From the NCBI GenBank assembly GCA_035642715.1, contig DASQRW010000046.1, positions 1 through 64,000 on the forward strand: a stretch of 64,000 bases of DNA, read 5' to 3'. The position numbers and the translations under genes were made by a program. Positions 33,752 through 43,194 of the stretch are shown here, one piece after another. The notes below the pieces were generated by a model. The model was not told the origin of the DNA, did no database searches, and worked only from the letters and a program-made list of their open reading frames with translations. This DNA comes from JAJNBK01 sp035642715. Lineage in GTDB: Archaea; Thermoproteota; Nitrososphaeria; Nitrososphaerales; Nitrososphaeraceae. The first letter of the stretch is position 1. Each line of letters starts with the position of its first letter.

Positions 33752-36700
33752 AACAATAAAGAAAGTTGTCGTATTAGGTAGTGGAGCGATTAAGATCGGA
33801 GAAGCAGGCGAAAGTCAATTATAATGACCGCTATTTTGATTACTCCGGTTCTCAATGCTTAAAGGCACTTAAAGAAGATGGAATCAAGAGTGTTCTTATA
33901 AATCCTAATATTGCTACTATTCAGACTGATACACGATTCGCTGATAAGGTTTATCTTTTACCGATTACTCCTAAATTTGTCGAGAACGTAATTGAGGCAG
34001 AACGACCTGATTCTATTATGTTAGCTTTTGGTGGACAAACGGCCCTAAACTGTGGCGTAACACTATATAAAGACAAAATAATAGAAAAATATGGAATAAG
34101 AGTTTTAGGGACACAAATCAATGGAATAGAGATTACCGAAAATAGGCAATTTTTTAAAGATGCCATGTTAAAAAGTGATGTCCCTGTACTTCAGAGTGCA
34201 CCCGCTTACACGGTAAATGAAGCATTAAAGATTGCTCAGCAGATTGGCTATCCTGTGATTATCCGAGTTGCATATACTCTTGGCGGAAGAGGGGGTGGCG
34301 TTGCATATAACGAATATGAGTTAGAAGAAATAGTCCACCGAGGACTTTCTCTTAGTATAGTCCATCAGGTTCTAATTGAAAAATATGTAGGTCATTGGAA
34401 ACAAATCGAATATGAAGTAATGCGAGACTCTAAGGGTAGTAGTATTATAGTTTGCAATATGGAAAATATTTTATCAATGCGTGTACATACAGGTGACAAT
34501 ATAGTTGTCGCACCTTCCCAAACGCTTAATAATTTTGAGTATCAGATGCTGCGATCCGCTGCAATTCGTGCAACCTCCTACTGTAATATCATTGGAGAAT
34601 GCAATATCCAATTTGGTCTAAATCCAGAATCAGAGGAATATTGTGCCATAGAAATTAACGCAAGATTGTCTAGATCATCTGCTCTTGCAAGTAAAGCAAC
34701 AGGCTATCCTCTGGCATACATGGCAGCAAAAATTGGCCTTGGATATGCTCTTCCAGAACTTATTAACAAAATCACTAAAGCCACTACGGCTTGTTTTGAA
34801 CCTTCACTTGACTACATTGTATTAAAGATGCCAAGATGGGACTTTAGAAAATTTGAATTTGTAAAACGTAAGCTCGGAAGTGCAATGAAATCAGTGGGTG
34901 AGGTAATGGCGATAGGTCGGAATTTAGAAGAAGTAATCCAGAAAGCAATCAGAATGTGCGATATTGGCATGGATGGATTAGTAGCCAATCTAGATAATTC
35001 GGTTGCTGATTTGACTCAAAACACTGAGGCATTAGAACAGGCATTATTACATCCAAATGACAAAATAATCTTTACCATTGTTAGAGCTATTCGGGCGGGG
35101 ATGACAATTGATAGAATAAACCAGTTATCCGCTATTGATCCATGGTTTTTGATAAAAATTAAGAATATTGTAGATATGGAAGAAAAATTGCGAAATTCGA
35201 ATCTTGATCTAGATTTAATTAAAAAAGCCAAGAAAATTGGTTTTTCTGACAGGCAGATTGGAAGATGTTTAGGACTAGATGAATTTAAATGCAGAGAGAT
35301 AAGACAGAAATTCGGAATAAAACCAGTGGTAAAGCAAATCGACACATTATCTGCAGAATGGCCTGCCAAAACAAATTATCTGTATATGACATATGGCGGG
35401 GAGGTCGATGATATACTAATTGAGAACAGTAAAAGAAGTGCAATAGTTCTCGGCGCTGGTCCATATAGGATTGGCAGCAGTGTAGAGTTTGACTGGGGAA
35501 CAGTCAATATGGTATGGGCATTGAAAGAGAACGGTATTAAAGAAGTTTCTATAATAAATTGTAATCCCGAAACTGTCTCTACGGATTATGACGTCTCTAA
35601 CAGGTTGTATTTTGAAGAATTGACGTTTGAGCGAGTAATGGATATCTACGAAAAAGAGAATCCAAGTGGAATTGTTACATGCGTAGGAGGTCAAACAGCA
35701 AATAACCTCAATCCATACCTCGCTAAATATGGCGTTAACATTATTGGAACAAGCAGTGAGGATGTTGATAGAGCAGAAGACAGAGAAAAGTTTGGTAAAC
35801 TCTTAGATTCACTCAATATTAGACAGCCGGCTTGGAAAAAATTCACAGAAGTAGGAGAAGCAAAAGAATTTGCTGATAAAGTAGGATATCCTGTGCTTGT
35901 GAGACCTTCTTATGTTTTAAGTGGTGCAGCGATGAAAGTCGTATGGGGCGAAGAACAATTAGAGCAATTTTTAACTGATGCAACAAATATCAGTCCCGAC
36001 CACCCTATAGTAATAAGTAAATTCTTACAGGACGCCTCAGAAGTCGAAGTCGACGCAGTGGCTGACGGAAATGAAGTAGTAATAGGATCTCTAATAGAAC
36101 ATATCGATAACGCTGGCATTCATTCAGGTGATGCAATAATGTGCATTCCTCCTTGGAGACTTGACAGGAAAACCATTGAAACAATTATAGATTATACAAC
36201 AAGAATAGGTAAGGCTTTACGAATAAAGGGACCATTTAACATACAATATCTAATAAAGGATGACGAGGTGTCAGTAATTGAAGCAAATGTTAGAGCTTCT
36301 AGGTCAATGCCCTTTGTTTCAAAATTTGTAGGAATAAATTTGATTGATCTGGCCGCCCGGGCAATGACAGGGAATCGACTTCCCATAAATGCCAAAGATC
36401 TTTGGTTGATGGCTAAAGGTTTTGGAATCAAAGTCCCACAATTTTCTTTTATGCAACTTGAAGGTGCGGATATTGTATTAAGTGTAGAGATGCAATCAAC
36501 TGGAGAAGTCGCATGCTTTGGTGAAAGCTTTTACGATGCTTTATCCAAAGCCTATCTGGCGGCTGGTTATTCGCTTCCTTTATCTGGCTCAGCTCTAATT
36601 ACAATTGGAGGACAGAAAAACAAGGAGAAATTGCTGCCATTAATATCACTAATATCAGCTATGGGATATAATATTATGGCAACTGAGCATACAGCAGAGT

Positions 36701-37011
36701 TTATAGAAAATAACAAATTCAAGAACGTTCAACAAGTTTATAAGATAAGCGAGCCAGATCGAAAACCAAACATTTCAGATCTGTTATTTGAACGAAAAAT
36801 TAACTTTATAGTGAACATTCCTTCTACCTCTACAATTGAAAAATATGTAGGAATGCTCTATGATGAATACCAAATAAGGAGAAAGGCAGTAGAATTAGGC
36901 ATACCTGTTCTGACTACAATCGAATCTGCTTCCTCTTTTATCAAAACGCTGGAGTGGTTAAAAACAAATTCTCCTACTTTGGCTTCACTAAAATCTTATG
37001 TCGTATTATAA
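33738..37011 (+). CDS. carB: Carbamoyl-phosphate synthase large subunit, frame broken near N-terminus
   Basis: Makes carbamoyl phosphate from bicarbonate, ammonia and two ATP, for UMP and arginine. Two homologous ATP-grasp halves are present, the second intact with VLGAGPYRIGSSVEFDWG. The first half starts at TTG 33738 with VVVLGSGAIKIGEAGE, then runs into TAA at 33822. The expected next residues FDYSGSQCLKALKEDGI resume at 33835 in another frame, after 22 extra bases. The long frame (to 37011) can be entered from GTG 33781, but that replaces the glycine-rich motif with an unrelated 18-residue start. The rest is full length with a C-terminal MGS-like regulatory domain. It overlaps carA by 14 bases. 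Confidence 0.88.
33813..33834 (+). other. 22-nt insertion in carB
   Basis: These 22 bases separate GGC-GAA (Gly-Glu) from TTT-GAT-TAC (Phe-Asp-Tyr) in a motif that is continuous in other CarB proteins and in the second half of this one. The insert carries TAA and TGA in the upstream frame and changes the reading frame. It contains a weak GTCA/TGAC hairpin. It could be a scar, a tiny intron or an assembly fault. Confidence 0.75.
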
Positions 37012-37060
37012 GTAAATAAGAGGTATCCACATTCTCCGAGACATGAGATGTAATTCAAAG

Positions 37061-37831
37061 TTAAATTATCTTCAGTAAAGTCTCAATATCACCAACTATG
37101 GAACCATCCAATGAAACGACCAGAGCCTGTTGAACTGCATTTGACTTTATGGCTTTGTCGATTATTGGAGAAATTGATTTTGTATAGCGTCTTTCATTAA
37201 TTGCGTAAAGGTATCTGTTAAAGGCAGGAAGTATGACTAGGTCAAGAGTTCCTTGAGTTGTAGGAAATATTGCCTCTTTTATTATTTTAAGATATATCCA
37301 GACTCGCTGTCCATTAATTACGCTATTATGTTTAAGAAACACAGGATGAATATGTCCCATAACGATTTTTTTTACATACGACCTGGCAATTGTCGGCATG
37401 GTATGGCCGTGAACTAGAAGCGTATCATCCAGAACCATTCCTTTGCTGCTCATGATGTTTATATTTTCTGGCATTAAGAACCTTATGTTGCTGTCATGAT
37501 TACCGGGCACGAAATAAATATCCGTAATCTCAGAGAGGAGTTTGAAAAACAGAGGGATTTTTTGCCACTCTTGTTTACTGATTGACCCGCCGACCGTGCT
37601 TTTCAAATCACCAAGTAAAATCACAGCTTCTACTCTGTTAGATTTAATAAGATCTGATAATTCTCGAATCATTTCTTCAAAAAATATCTTTTCATCAAAA
37701 GTAATTCCTCTAGTATATATATGAGATTCAAACCCTATGTGTAAATCTGATATTACCATATATCTTCGTCTTTTTGTATCTTCGTCAATTAGCAAAGCAG
37801 CCTTTGAATGTATGGGGCTTATACTTACCAC
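37061..37831 (-). CDS. Calcineurin-like metallophosphoesterase
   Basis: A two-metal phosphoesterase of 256 aa. The motif set is complete: SDLHIGFE, LLGDLKSTVGG, VPGNHDSN, LLVHGHTMP and MGHIHPVF. It belongs to the archaeal subgroup related to proteins found near Lhr-like helicases (COG1407-type), although no helicase is adjacent here. The substrate, probably nucleic acid or a nucleotide, is not known. It is convergent with carB, 50 bases apart. Confidence 0.88.
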   Translation of the reverse strand: MVSISPIHSKAALLIDEDTKRRRYMVISDLHIGFESHIYTRGITFDEKIFFEEMIRELSDLIKSNRVEAVILLGDLKSTVGGSISKQEWQKIPLFFKLLSEITDIYFVPGNHDSNIRFLMPENINIMSSKGMVLDDTLLVHGHTMPTIARSYVKKIVMGHIHPVFLKHNSVINGQRVWIYLKIIKEAIFPTTQGTLDLVILPAFNRYLYAINERRYTKSISPIIDKAIKSNAVQQALVVSLDGSIVGDIETLLKII

Positions 37832-38264
37832 ACTATCGACTTATTGGAATCAATCAAATATTTAATGTGTTAGGGTTACTAACCTCTCGTTTTTGATATG
37901 ACTATAAATGATTATTAAACTATTAGAATAAGTTGCATTTATTTTATTGTATTTAAAAATTTATTTATTATATTACTTATAAATCCCCTAATGTCTTTAA
38001 GGCAGTAATTACGATATTTGTATTTAAGGAGGGTTTACATTATTTCTTTGCGAGTGACTGACTTACACAAAGAAATGATCTAGAAGAAATATATTAACTG
38101 TCTAGATATTTTAGCTTATTTGCACTTTTTATGTGTTAGATACCAACCAGTCAGAGCATTATCTTTGTATTATAATAGGGTGAACCTATCAGATCGTAGT
38201 ATTGTTTTTATGAACAAAATTCTCAAATCATATTTATAATTTGTAATCCTATTGACTGTACTAG
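37832..38264. other. Intergenic region with hairpin
   Basis: Divergent spacer between the phosphoesterase and the four-Cys protein pair. It contains the perfect inverted repeat 38042-38076 and several T-rich stretches. No ORF supported. Confidence 0.4.
38042..38076. repeat. Perfect 9-bp inverted repeat
   Basis: ATTTCTTTG (38042-38050) and CAAAGAAAT (38068-38076) flank a 17-base loop. It lies about 190 bases upstream of the HiPIP-like pair. Hairpin RNA or protein-binding palindrome; undetermined. Confidence 0.65.
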
Positions 38265-38564
38265 GTGAATAAGATTATGACAATAAATCCACAAGGTTTT
38301 ACATCCAGTCAGAATATTGCCCAAGATGCAATAAAGCATAAAAAATTAACAAAGGTCGTATCAGGATATTTAGAAATAGGTCATTTTGAGAATGCTGATA
38401 CCCATAAAGGATATTTTTGCTATAATTGTGACTATTTTATGAAGCCACACCATTGCGCGATTGTCACAGATGAAGGGCAGGACATAAAGGGTAATGTATC
38501 AGGTATGATTGCTCCTCATGCAATATGCTCTTTATGGACACCAAATGAAAAGGAGGTTCACTAG
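38265..38564 (+). CDS. Four-cysteine HiPIP-like protein, copy 1
   Basis: A 99-aa protein (GTG start; the ATG at 38277 is an alternative). The C-terminal half reads GYFCYNCDYFMKPHHC then AIVTDEGQDIKGNVSGMIAP and HAICSLWTP. The four Cys (C-x2-C-x8-C-x23-C) and final C-S-x-W-T resemble the cluster region of high-potential iron-sulfur proteins, with altered spacing. A 4Fe-4S or zinc site is plausible. There is no signal peptide. It is clearly paralogous to the next gene. Confidence 0.7.
   Translation: MNKIMTINPQGFTSSQNIAQDAIKHKKLTKVVSGYLEIGHFENADTHKGYFCYNCDYFMKPHHCAIVTDEGQDIKGNVSGMIAPHAICSLWTPNEKEVH
38549..38556 (+). promoter_or_regulatory. Shine-Dalgarno sequence of the second four-Cys gene
   Basis: The sequence aaaggagg ends 12 bases before the ATG at 38569. 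It lies inside the 3' end of the first gene, supporting coupled translation and the choice of 38569 rather than the earlier in-frame ATG at 38509. Confidence 0.55.
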
Positions 38565-38568
38565 ATCG

Positions 38569-38886
38569 ATGTCTGACAAGAATGTATTTGAAAAAGCAAA
38601 AGATATGATTGGCAGTGTGACAAAATTCCAAAAGCAGAGTAAATTGAACGCTGCTTATGTGGAGCGTGACGAATTCAAAGATTCTAATCACGAGGAAGGA
38701 TATTTTTGTTATAACTGTATATACTGGATAGATGCTGCTGGAGGAAAATGCATGATAGTAGATCATGAAGGACCTGATGTCTCGGGAAAGAAATCCGGAG
38801 TAATAGCACCGCATGGTTGTTGTAATGGATATGAACCAAACTATGACAAAATTCATGATACGAGAAGTGTTCCTCAAAAAACATGA
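38569..38886 (+). CDS. Four-cysteine HiPIP-like protein, copy 2
   Basis: A 105-aa paralogue of the preceding protein. It begins MSDKNVFEKAKDMIGSVTKF and shares GYFCYNCIYWIDAAGGKC then MIVDHEGPDVSGKKSGVIAP and HGCCNGYEP. The Cys pattern is C-x2-C-x9-C-x23/24-C, with one extra Cys next to the last. Such small proteins could be electron carriers. The start at 38569 is chosen because of the strong ribosome-binding site and the 4-base gap after the first gene. The two are a tandem duplication in one transcript. Confidence 0.72.
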   Translation: MSDKNVFEKAKDMIGSVTKFQKQSKLNAAYVERDEFKDSNHEEGYFCYNCIYWIDAAGGKCMIVDHEGPDVSGKKSGVIAPHGCCNGYEPNYDKIHDTRSVPQKT

Positions 38887-39431
38887 CTCTTTCGATCACC
38901 TTATCCTAAAATAATAATAATAATAATAGCACTACAAATAGTAATCCTCATCTTCATTTCTGCAGTTTTATTTAATAATAGAAAGTCTATTAGAACCATT
39001 ATCGATAGAAGCTATAGTCTTCGCTCTATACTTTCAAAACACTAATGATTGAATATAAAAAGCATGTCATTATCAATTTTGCATTGTATTTTCAAAATGA
39101 CCGTAGTGTGAGAACTATTCCTTGACTAATATATAATATTGCTTATGAGTTTTCTAATCTTTTTATTTGACAAAAAGTCATAATAAATTCTGTCTAAATG
39201 TCTGGCCGGCCAACGAGAAATCACTTTTTTAATATTATATAAGGCCAACTAGAGGTCTCTGATTAACTAATAATTATTTAGAGAATTATAAGAAACGCTA
39301 ACCATAATTTTTCTGCTTAAATTTTTACTGTCAAGATAACAGAGTAAAAACGTTCTGTTTTCTTTATTTTTATATGTCTGTAGATATTTATGAGAAGTTT
39401 TTATATTATTAGTTACATTTGTGTTATTAAT
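38887..39431. other. Intergenic region
   Basis: AT-rich, with an (aat)n run near 38911-38928 and a GGCCGGCC palindrome near 39205. A TATA-like ttatatta at 39401-39408 sits about 25-30 bases before the SWIM gene start, consistent with a leaderless message. No gene supported. Confidence 0.4.
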
Positions 39432-39758
39432 ATGAAAAAAATTCAATCTGAACGTATCGATGACATAGTAAATTTCGGAGGAGTGAAACTGCATTTGTTT
39501 CAACCTAGTGGCAGGATGCTGTGGACTGTAGTGGGTAAAGACAGTGAGCATTGGCTCGATCCAGAACTAGAATTTTGTTCATGCAAGAATTATTATTTTC
39601 AGGCACTTTCTAATGCTGAGCCTTGCTATCATCTAAAAAGTCTTGCCCAGGCTGCATTTGAGAAGAAATTTGTAACTATTGAATTTGATGACTCTGAATA
39701 TATTAGATTTTTCAAAGCAGTGATATCAGATAATGCGAACAAATTGTTAAACGAGTGA
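39432..39758 (+). CDS. SWIM-type zinc-finger protein
   Basis: A 108-aa single-domain protein. The SWIM motif C-x-C-xn-C-x-H is seen as FCSCKNYYFQALSNAEPCYHLK. The preceding strands HLFQPSGRMLWTVVGKDSEH and the helix after it match COG5431-like archaeal SWIM proteins, which probably bind DNA or protein and may serve recombination (compare Sws1). I use the ATG at 39432, because the longer frame from 39390 adds a hydrophobic leader and the TATA-like element falls just upstream. Its last 12 bases overlap the convergent KGG gene. Confidence 0.78.
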   Translation: MKKIQSERIDDIVNFGGVKLHLFQPSGRMLWTVVGKDSEHWLDPELEFCSCKNYYFQALSNAEPCYHLKSLAQAAFEKKFVTIEFDDSEYIRFFKAVISDNANKLLNE

Positions 39759-40250
39759 AATATCATTAGTAGTTGTTTCTTCTGCGTTTGGTTCCTCTGC
39801 CTTTCTGTCTATTGAGTTATATAATTCAGCAACATGTGACTGTTTTATAGTTTCGCCGCCACGCTTTCCTATTTCACGGTAGAATTTCGGTCCATATTTC
39901 TCCTTAACAATCCCACCACCTTTTTCACCAATTTCACGATAAAAATCTATTCCGTATTTCTCCTTTACCGACTCTCCGCCTTTCTCTCCTATTGAATGAT
40001 AAAATTCTATTCCATATTCAGCTTTTACTGCTTCACCTCCCTTTTTTCCCGCATATCTTAGGCCTTCTTTGTCTTGAGCTCTTGCATCTCCACCTGCCTT
40101 TGCTACCCTCGATCTAGTCTCAGAGTTTGCGGCGGCGAGGCCTCTTAAGTTGTGTGGAGCGATTCCTCCCTTTCTTGCAACTCTTAATCTCGTCTCTTCG
40201 CTTGCAGCGGCCAACCCTCTTTTTGTTTGGTCTGGAATATTCGTGTCCAT
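39747..40250 (-). CDS. KGG-repeat stress protein
   Basis: A 167-aa hydrophilic protein built from short repeats centred on K-G-G: EETRLRVARKGGIAPHN, GKKGGEAVKAEYGIEFYHSI, GEKGGESVKEKYGIDFYREI, GEKGGGIVKEKYGPKFYREI and GKRGGETI. This is the stress-induced/LEA-like KGG family (GsiB and Em-type), linked in bacteria and plants to desiccation and general stress. At least five repeat units are seen, the C-terminal ones nearly identical, indicating recent expansion. The tail is acidic. Intrinsic disorder is expected. It diverges from purD. Confidence 0.85.
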   Translation of the reverse strand: MDTNIPDQTKRGLAAASEETRLRVARKGGIAPHNLRGLAAANSETRSRVAKAGGDARAQDKEGLRYAGKKGGEAVKAEYGIEFYHSIGEKGGESVKEKYGIDFYREIGEKGGGIVKEKYGPKFYREIGKRGGETIKQSHVAELYNSIDRKAEEPNAEETTTNDISLV

Positions 40251-40361
40251 ATTAGAAGATTATCGATATGGAATAAAAGGGGACTAGAAGAAAACTAGGG
40301 AACCTTTCTATCTCAAGACATTCAAGTAATCATTATATTGAAATAATTTAATATTCCTTCA

Positions 40362-41648
40362 TTGGCAGATGAAAGAAATATTTTAATTATTGGTTCTGGC
40401 GGAAGAGAACACGCTCTTGGATGGAAATTATCGCAGAGTCCGGACGTAAGAAAAATATATTTTGCGCCTGGCAACGGTGGAACTTATGAGAATATTGATT
40501 TACAACCTATGGAATTTGACAAATTATCATTATTTGCAAAGGAGCACGAATGTTTTACTATTGTAGGTAGCGAAGGGCCACTTGCTGAAGGAATAGTAGA
40601 TTCTTTTGAAAGAGAAGGTCTAATGATTTTCGGTCCTACTAGGAAGGCTGCTCAGTTAGAATCGAGCAAAGATTTTGCTAAAAAATTGATGAAAAAACAT
40701 AAAATTCCGACTGCTGATTATTGTACATTTTCAGACACAGATAAAGCCAAAGATTATGTTAACAAACAGAACTCAAAACTAGTAGTAAAAGCAGATGGAT
40801 TAGCCTCAGGTAAGGGTGTAATATTATGTGACAATGCCAATGAAGCAATAGAAGCCATTGATACAATTATGACTAAAGGAAAGTTTGGAGCAGCTGGTAA
40901 TCGTGTTGTCATCGAAGAACGTTTATTAGGTGAGGAAGCATCATTTATAGCTCTGTGCGATGGCAAGGCAATTCTACCATTAGCTTCTAGTCAGGATCAT
41001 AAACGAATATTTGATAATGATAAAGGAGAGAATACGGGTGGAATGGGAAGCTATTCGCCTAACCTAATAATCGATGATGATTTGACTGAAAAAATAATCA
41101 AAAAAATAATGTTACCCGCCGTCTCTGCAATGAAAAATGAAAATAATATCTTTAAAGGGTTTCTCTACGCTGGGATCATGATTGACAAAGAATCAAACGA
41201 GCCCTCAGTCCTAGAGTTCAATGTGAGAATGGGAGATCCAGAATGTCAACCTATAATGATGAGAATGAATTCTGATTTACTTGAATATTTAAAAGCAGCA
41301 TATGAAGGAAAATTAGATTCAATGCCACCATTAAAATGGAAAAAACAGTTTGCTGTGTGTGTTATCATGGCTGCGAGGGGGTATCCAGGAAATTATCATA
41401 CAGGTGATATAATACAAGGCATTAATTCCGACTTTAGTGAAAATGTCATCATATTTCATGGGAGTACAAAACGCGATTCGCAGAATAGAATTATAACAGA
41501 TGGTGGAAGAGTTCTAGGAGTTACTGCACTAGGTCATAGCATTGAACAGGCAAGAAATAATGCATATTCTGCAGTTCATAAAATAAGTTGGGGATATAAT
41601 AGTCAATATTATAGAAAAGATATTGCAATGAAGGCATTGAGACATTAG
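40362..41648 (+). CDS. purD: Phosphoribosylamine-glycine ligase
   Basis: Second step of purine synthesis, joining glycine to phosphoribosylamine with ATP. The 428-aa protein has the N-terminal ILIIGSGGREHALGWKL, the PGNGGT loop, the ATP-grasp stretch VVKADGLASGKGVILCDN, and VLEFNVRMGDPECQPIMMRM. It starts at TTG 40362 (MADERNILIIG). It ends 4 bases inside the convergent 5-FCL gene. Together with folD, 5-FCL and purN it forms a local purine/one-carbon group. Confidence 0.95.
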   Translation: MADERNILIIGSGGREHALGWKLSQSPDVRKIYFAPGNGGTYENIDLQPMEFDKLSLFAKEHECFTIVGSEGPLAEGIVDSFEREGLMIFGPTRKAAQLESSKDFAKKLMKKHKIPTADYCTFSDTDKAKDYVNKQNSKLVVKADGLASGKGVILCDNANEAIEAIDTIMTKGKFGAAGNRVVIEERLLGEEASFIALCDGKAILPLASSQDHKRIFDNDKGENTGGMGSYSPNLIIDDDLTEKIIKKIMLPAVSAMKNENNIFKGFLYAGIMIDKESNEPSVLEFNVRMGDPECQPIMMRMNSDLLEYLKAAYEGKLDSMPPLKWKKQFAVCVIMAARGYPGNYHTGDIIQGINSDFSENVIIFHGSTKRDSQNRIITDGGRVLGVTALGHSIEQARNNAYSAVHKISWGYNSQYYRKDIAMKALRH

Positions 41649-42229
41649 CAAAGCATAATTTTTTCTTCAGTAGCCACAGCGTTAACTTTTTGATCAAAGC
41701 GCTCACGGGGAAGATTATAATCTAATAGCTGAATTTCAAATGCTAAACCCAGCGAGAATACACATTTTTTATCTTGAAGGTATCTATCGTAATAACCCCT
41801 TCCATACCCCAGCCTATACCCATTTCTATCAAAGGCAATGCCCGGAACAATAATCATATCGATATCATCTATAAGTTCTGCAGAGTATGGAGAAGGTTCT
41901 TTTATTCCAAATTTATTTAAAATTGGTTGATCTTCTAAATCCTTCATATTTGATATCTTGTAAAAGAAAATTTTATCTCTTAAAGTTGCAGGCATTGCCA
42001 ATATCTTTTGCCCTTCTAAAACTTTGCTTAATATATTCAGAGTGTTAACCTCAGATCCTTTTGGATAATATGCTCCAATCACCTTTGCAGATTTAAAAGT
42101 AGGAAGGCAGATTACCCGTTGTTGAATTAATATACTTTTTGTATGAATTTCTCTCTCTGATAATGTATTACGTTTCTGCAGGATGGACTGTCTAATTTTA
42201 TTCTTAGCTTCAGATTTTTTTGAAATCAG
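41645..42229 (-). CDS. 5-formyltetrahydrofolate cyclo-ligase, CTG start
   Basis: Converts 5-formyl-THF to 5,10-methenyl-THF with ATP, recycling folate. The core DMIIVPGIAFDRNGYRLGYG followed by RGYYDRYL is diagnostic. A start at GTG 42082 gives only 145 aa and loses the N-terminal part. In-frame sequence upstream (KNKIRQSILQKRNTLSERE... VICLPTFKSAKVIGAYYPKG) is plainly the missing family N-terminus. The frame opens only at TAT after a TAA, so CTG at 42229 is the sole reasonable start, giving 194 aa. It overlaps the folD stop as CTGA, the same layout as the common ATGA coupling. Confidence 0.85.
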   Translation of the reverse strand: MISKKSEAKNKIRQSILQKRNTLSEREIHTKSILIQQRVICLPTFKSAKVIGAYYPKGSEVNTLNILSKVLEGQKILAMPATLRDKIFFYKISNMKDLEDQPILNKFGIKEPSPYSAELIDDIDMIIVPGIAFDRNGYRLGYGRGYYDRYLQDKKCVFSLGLAFEIQLLDYNLPRERFDQKVNAVATEEKIMLC

Positions 42230-43092
42230 ATATTATCACTCGCTTTTCTCTTAGATGCGGCGGAAACAGTATTTTTCAATAGCATGGATACTGTCATAGG
42301 TCCGACCCCGCCTGGTACTGGAGTAATCCAGGATGCCTTTTTCCTGACCCCTTCAAAGTCTACATCGCCAGTTATTTTTCTCTCGTACCTTGAAATTCCA
42401 ACATCGATTACTATGGCACCCGGTTTTATCATATCTGAAGTGAGAGTAAAGATTTCCCGGTTGCCAACTGCTGTAATTGCTACATCAGCCTGCCTCAATT
42501 TACCCTTAAGATCTTTCGTTTTAGAATGACATATTGTTACCGTGGCATTTCGTTCCAACAATAGCATAGCAAGAGGTTTTCCCACGAGATTGCTACGATT
42601 AACTATAATGGCATCCGTTCCCGATACATCAATATTGTAAAAGTCTAACATCTGAATGATTCCTGCTGGAGTACATGGTTTTAAATAGGCAGAACCACTT
42701 AACAACAGACCTGCATTGAATGGTGTAAGTCCATCAACATCTTTAGCAGGATTAATAGTGTTAATTATAGCAAATTTATCGATATTAGAAGGAAGAGGCA
42801 GTTGAACTAAGATTCCGTGAATCTTTTCATCTTCGTTTAACAAATTGACAAGGTCAATTAATTCTCGCTGACTAACTGACGATGTCAATTTATGATCGCA
42901 TGTAGTAATTCCTACGTCTTCGGCAGCTTTTTGCTTGTTTTTTATGTATGTAGCAGATGATGGATCATCTCCAACAAGAATAGTAGCAAGGCTGGCTTGA
43001 ATGCCTTGACTTTTCAATTTGTCAACTGCTTTTTTTACTTGTTTTTTTACATCATCCGCCACCACTAAACCGTCAATTACTTTTCCAGTCAA
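42226..43092 (-). CDS. folD: Bifunctional methylene-THF dehydrogenase / methenyl-THF cyclohydrolase
   Basis: Interconverts 5,10-methylene-, methenyl- and 10-formyl-THF, supplying formyl groups to PurN. The 288-aa protein has the catalytic Tyr/Lys in SATYIKNKQKAAED, the GILVQLPLPSNID segment, DVDGLTPFNAGLL, PCTPAGIIQML, the NAD(P) loop VNRSNLVGKPLAMLL, and the C-terminal DVDFEGVRKKASWITPVPGG. It lies upstream of and overlaps the 5-FCL gene by 4 bases; purN is about 100 bases further upstream on the same strand. Confidence 0.95.
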   Translation of the reverse strand: MTGKVIDGLVVADDVKKQVKKAVDKLKSQGIQASLATILVGDDPSSATYIKNKQKAAEDVGITTCDHKLTSSVSQRELIDLVNLLNEDEKIHGILVQLPLPSNIDKFAIINTINPAKDVDGLTPFNAGLLLSGSAYLKPCTPAGIIQMLDFYNIDVSGTDAIIVNRSNLVGKPLAMLLLERNATVTICHSKTKDLKGKLRQADVAITAVGNREIFTLTSDMIKPGAIVIDVGISRYERKITGDVDFEGVRKKASWITPVPGGVGPMTVSMLLKNTVSAASKRKASDNI

Positions 43093-43194
43093 CTAATCAA
43101 GAGAAAGCAGCAGGCATTATTTTGCGTTACTAGTCATGGATACATTTTCTTTTATAAATTTTATATTTTAAAAGTTCCACATTTGGAAGTTAAA

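Noticed and set aside
33813..33834. Bulge-helix-bulge intron in carB
   Set aside because: A 4-bp GUCA/UGAU central helix can be drawn, but the inner and outer helices do not form. Kept only as one possible explanation of the insertion, not as a called intron.
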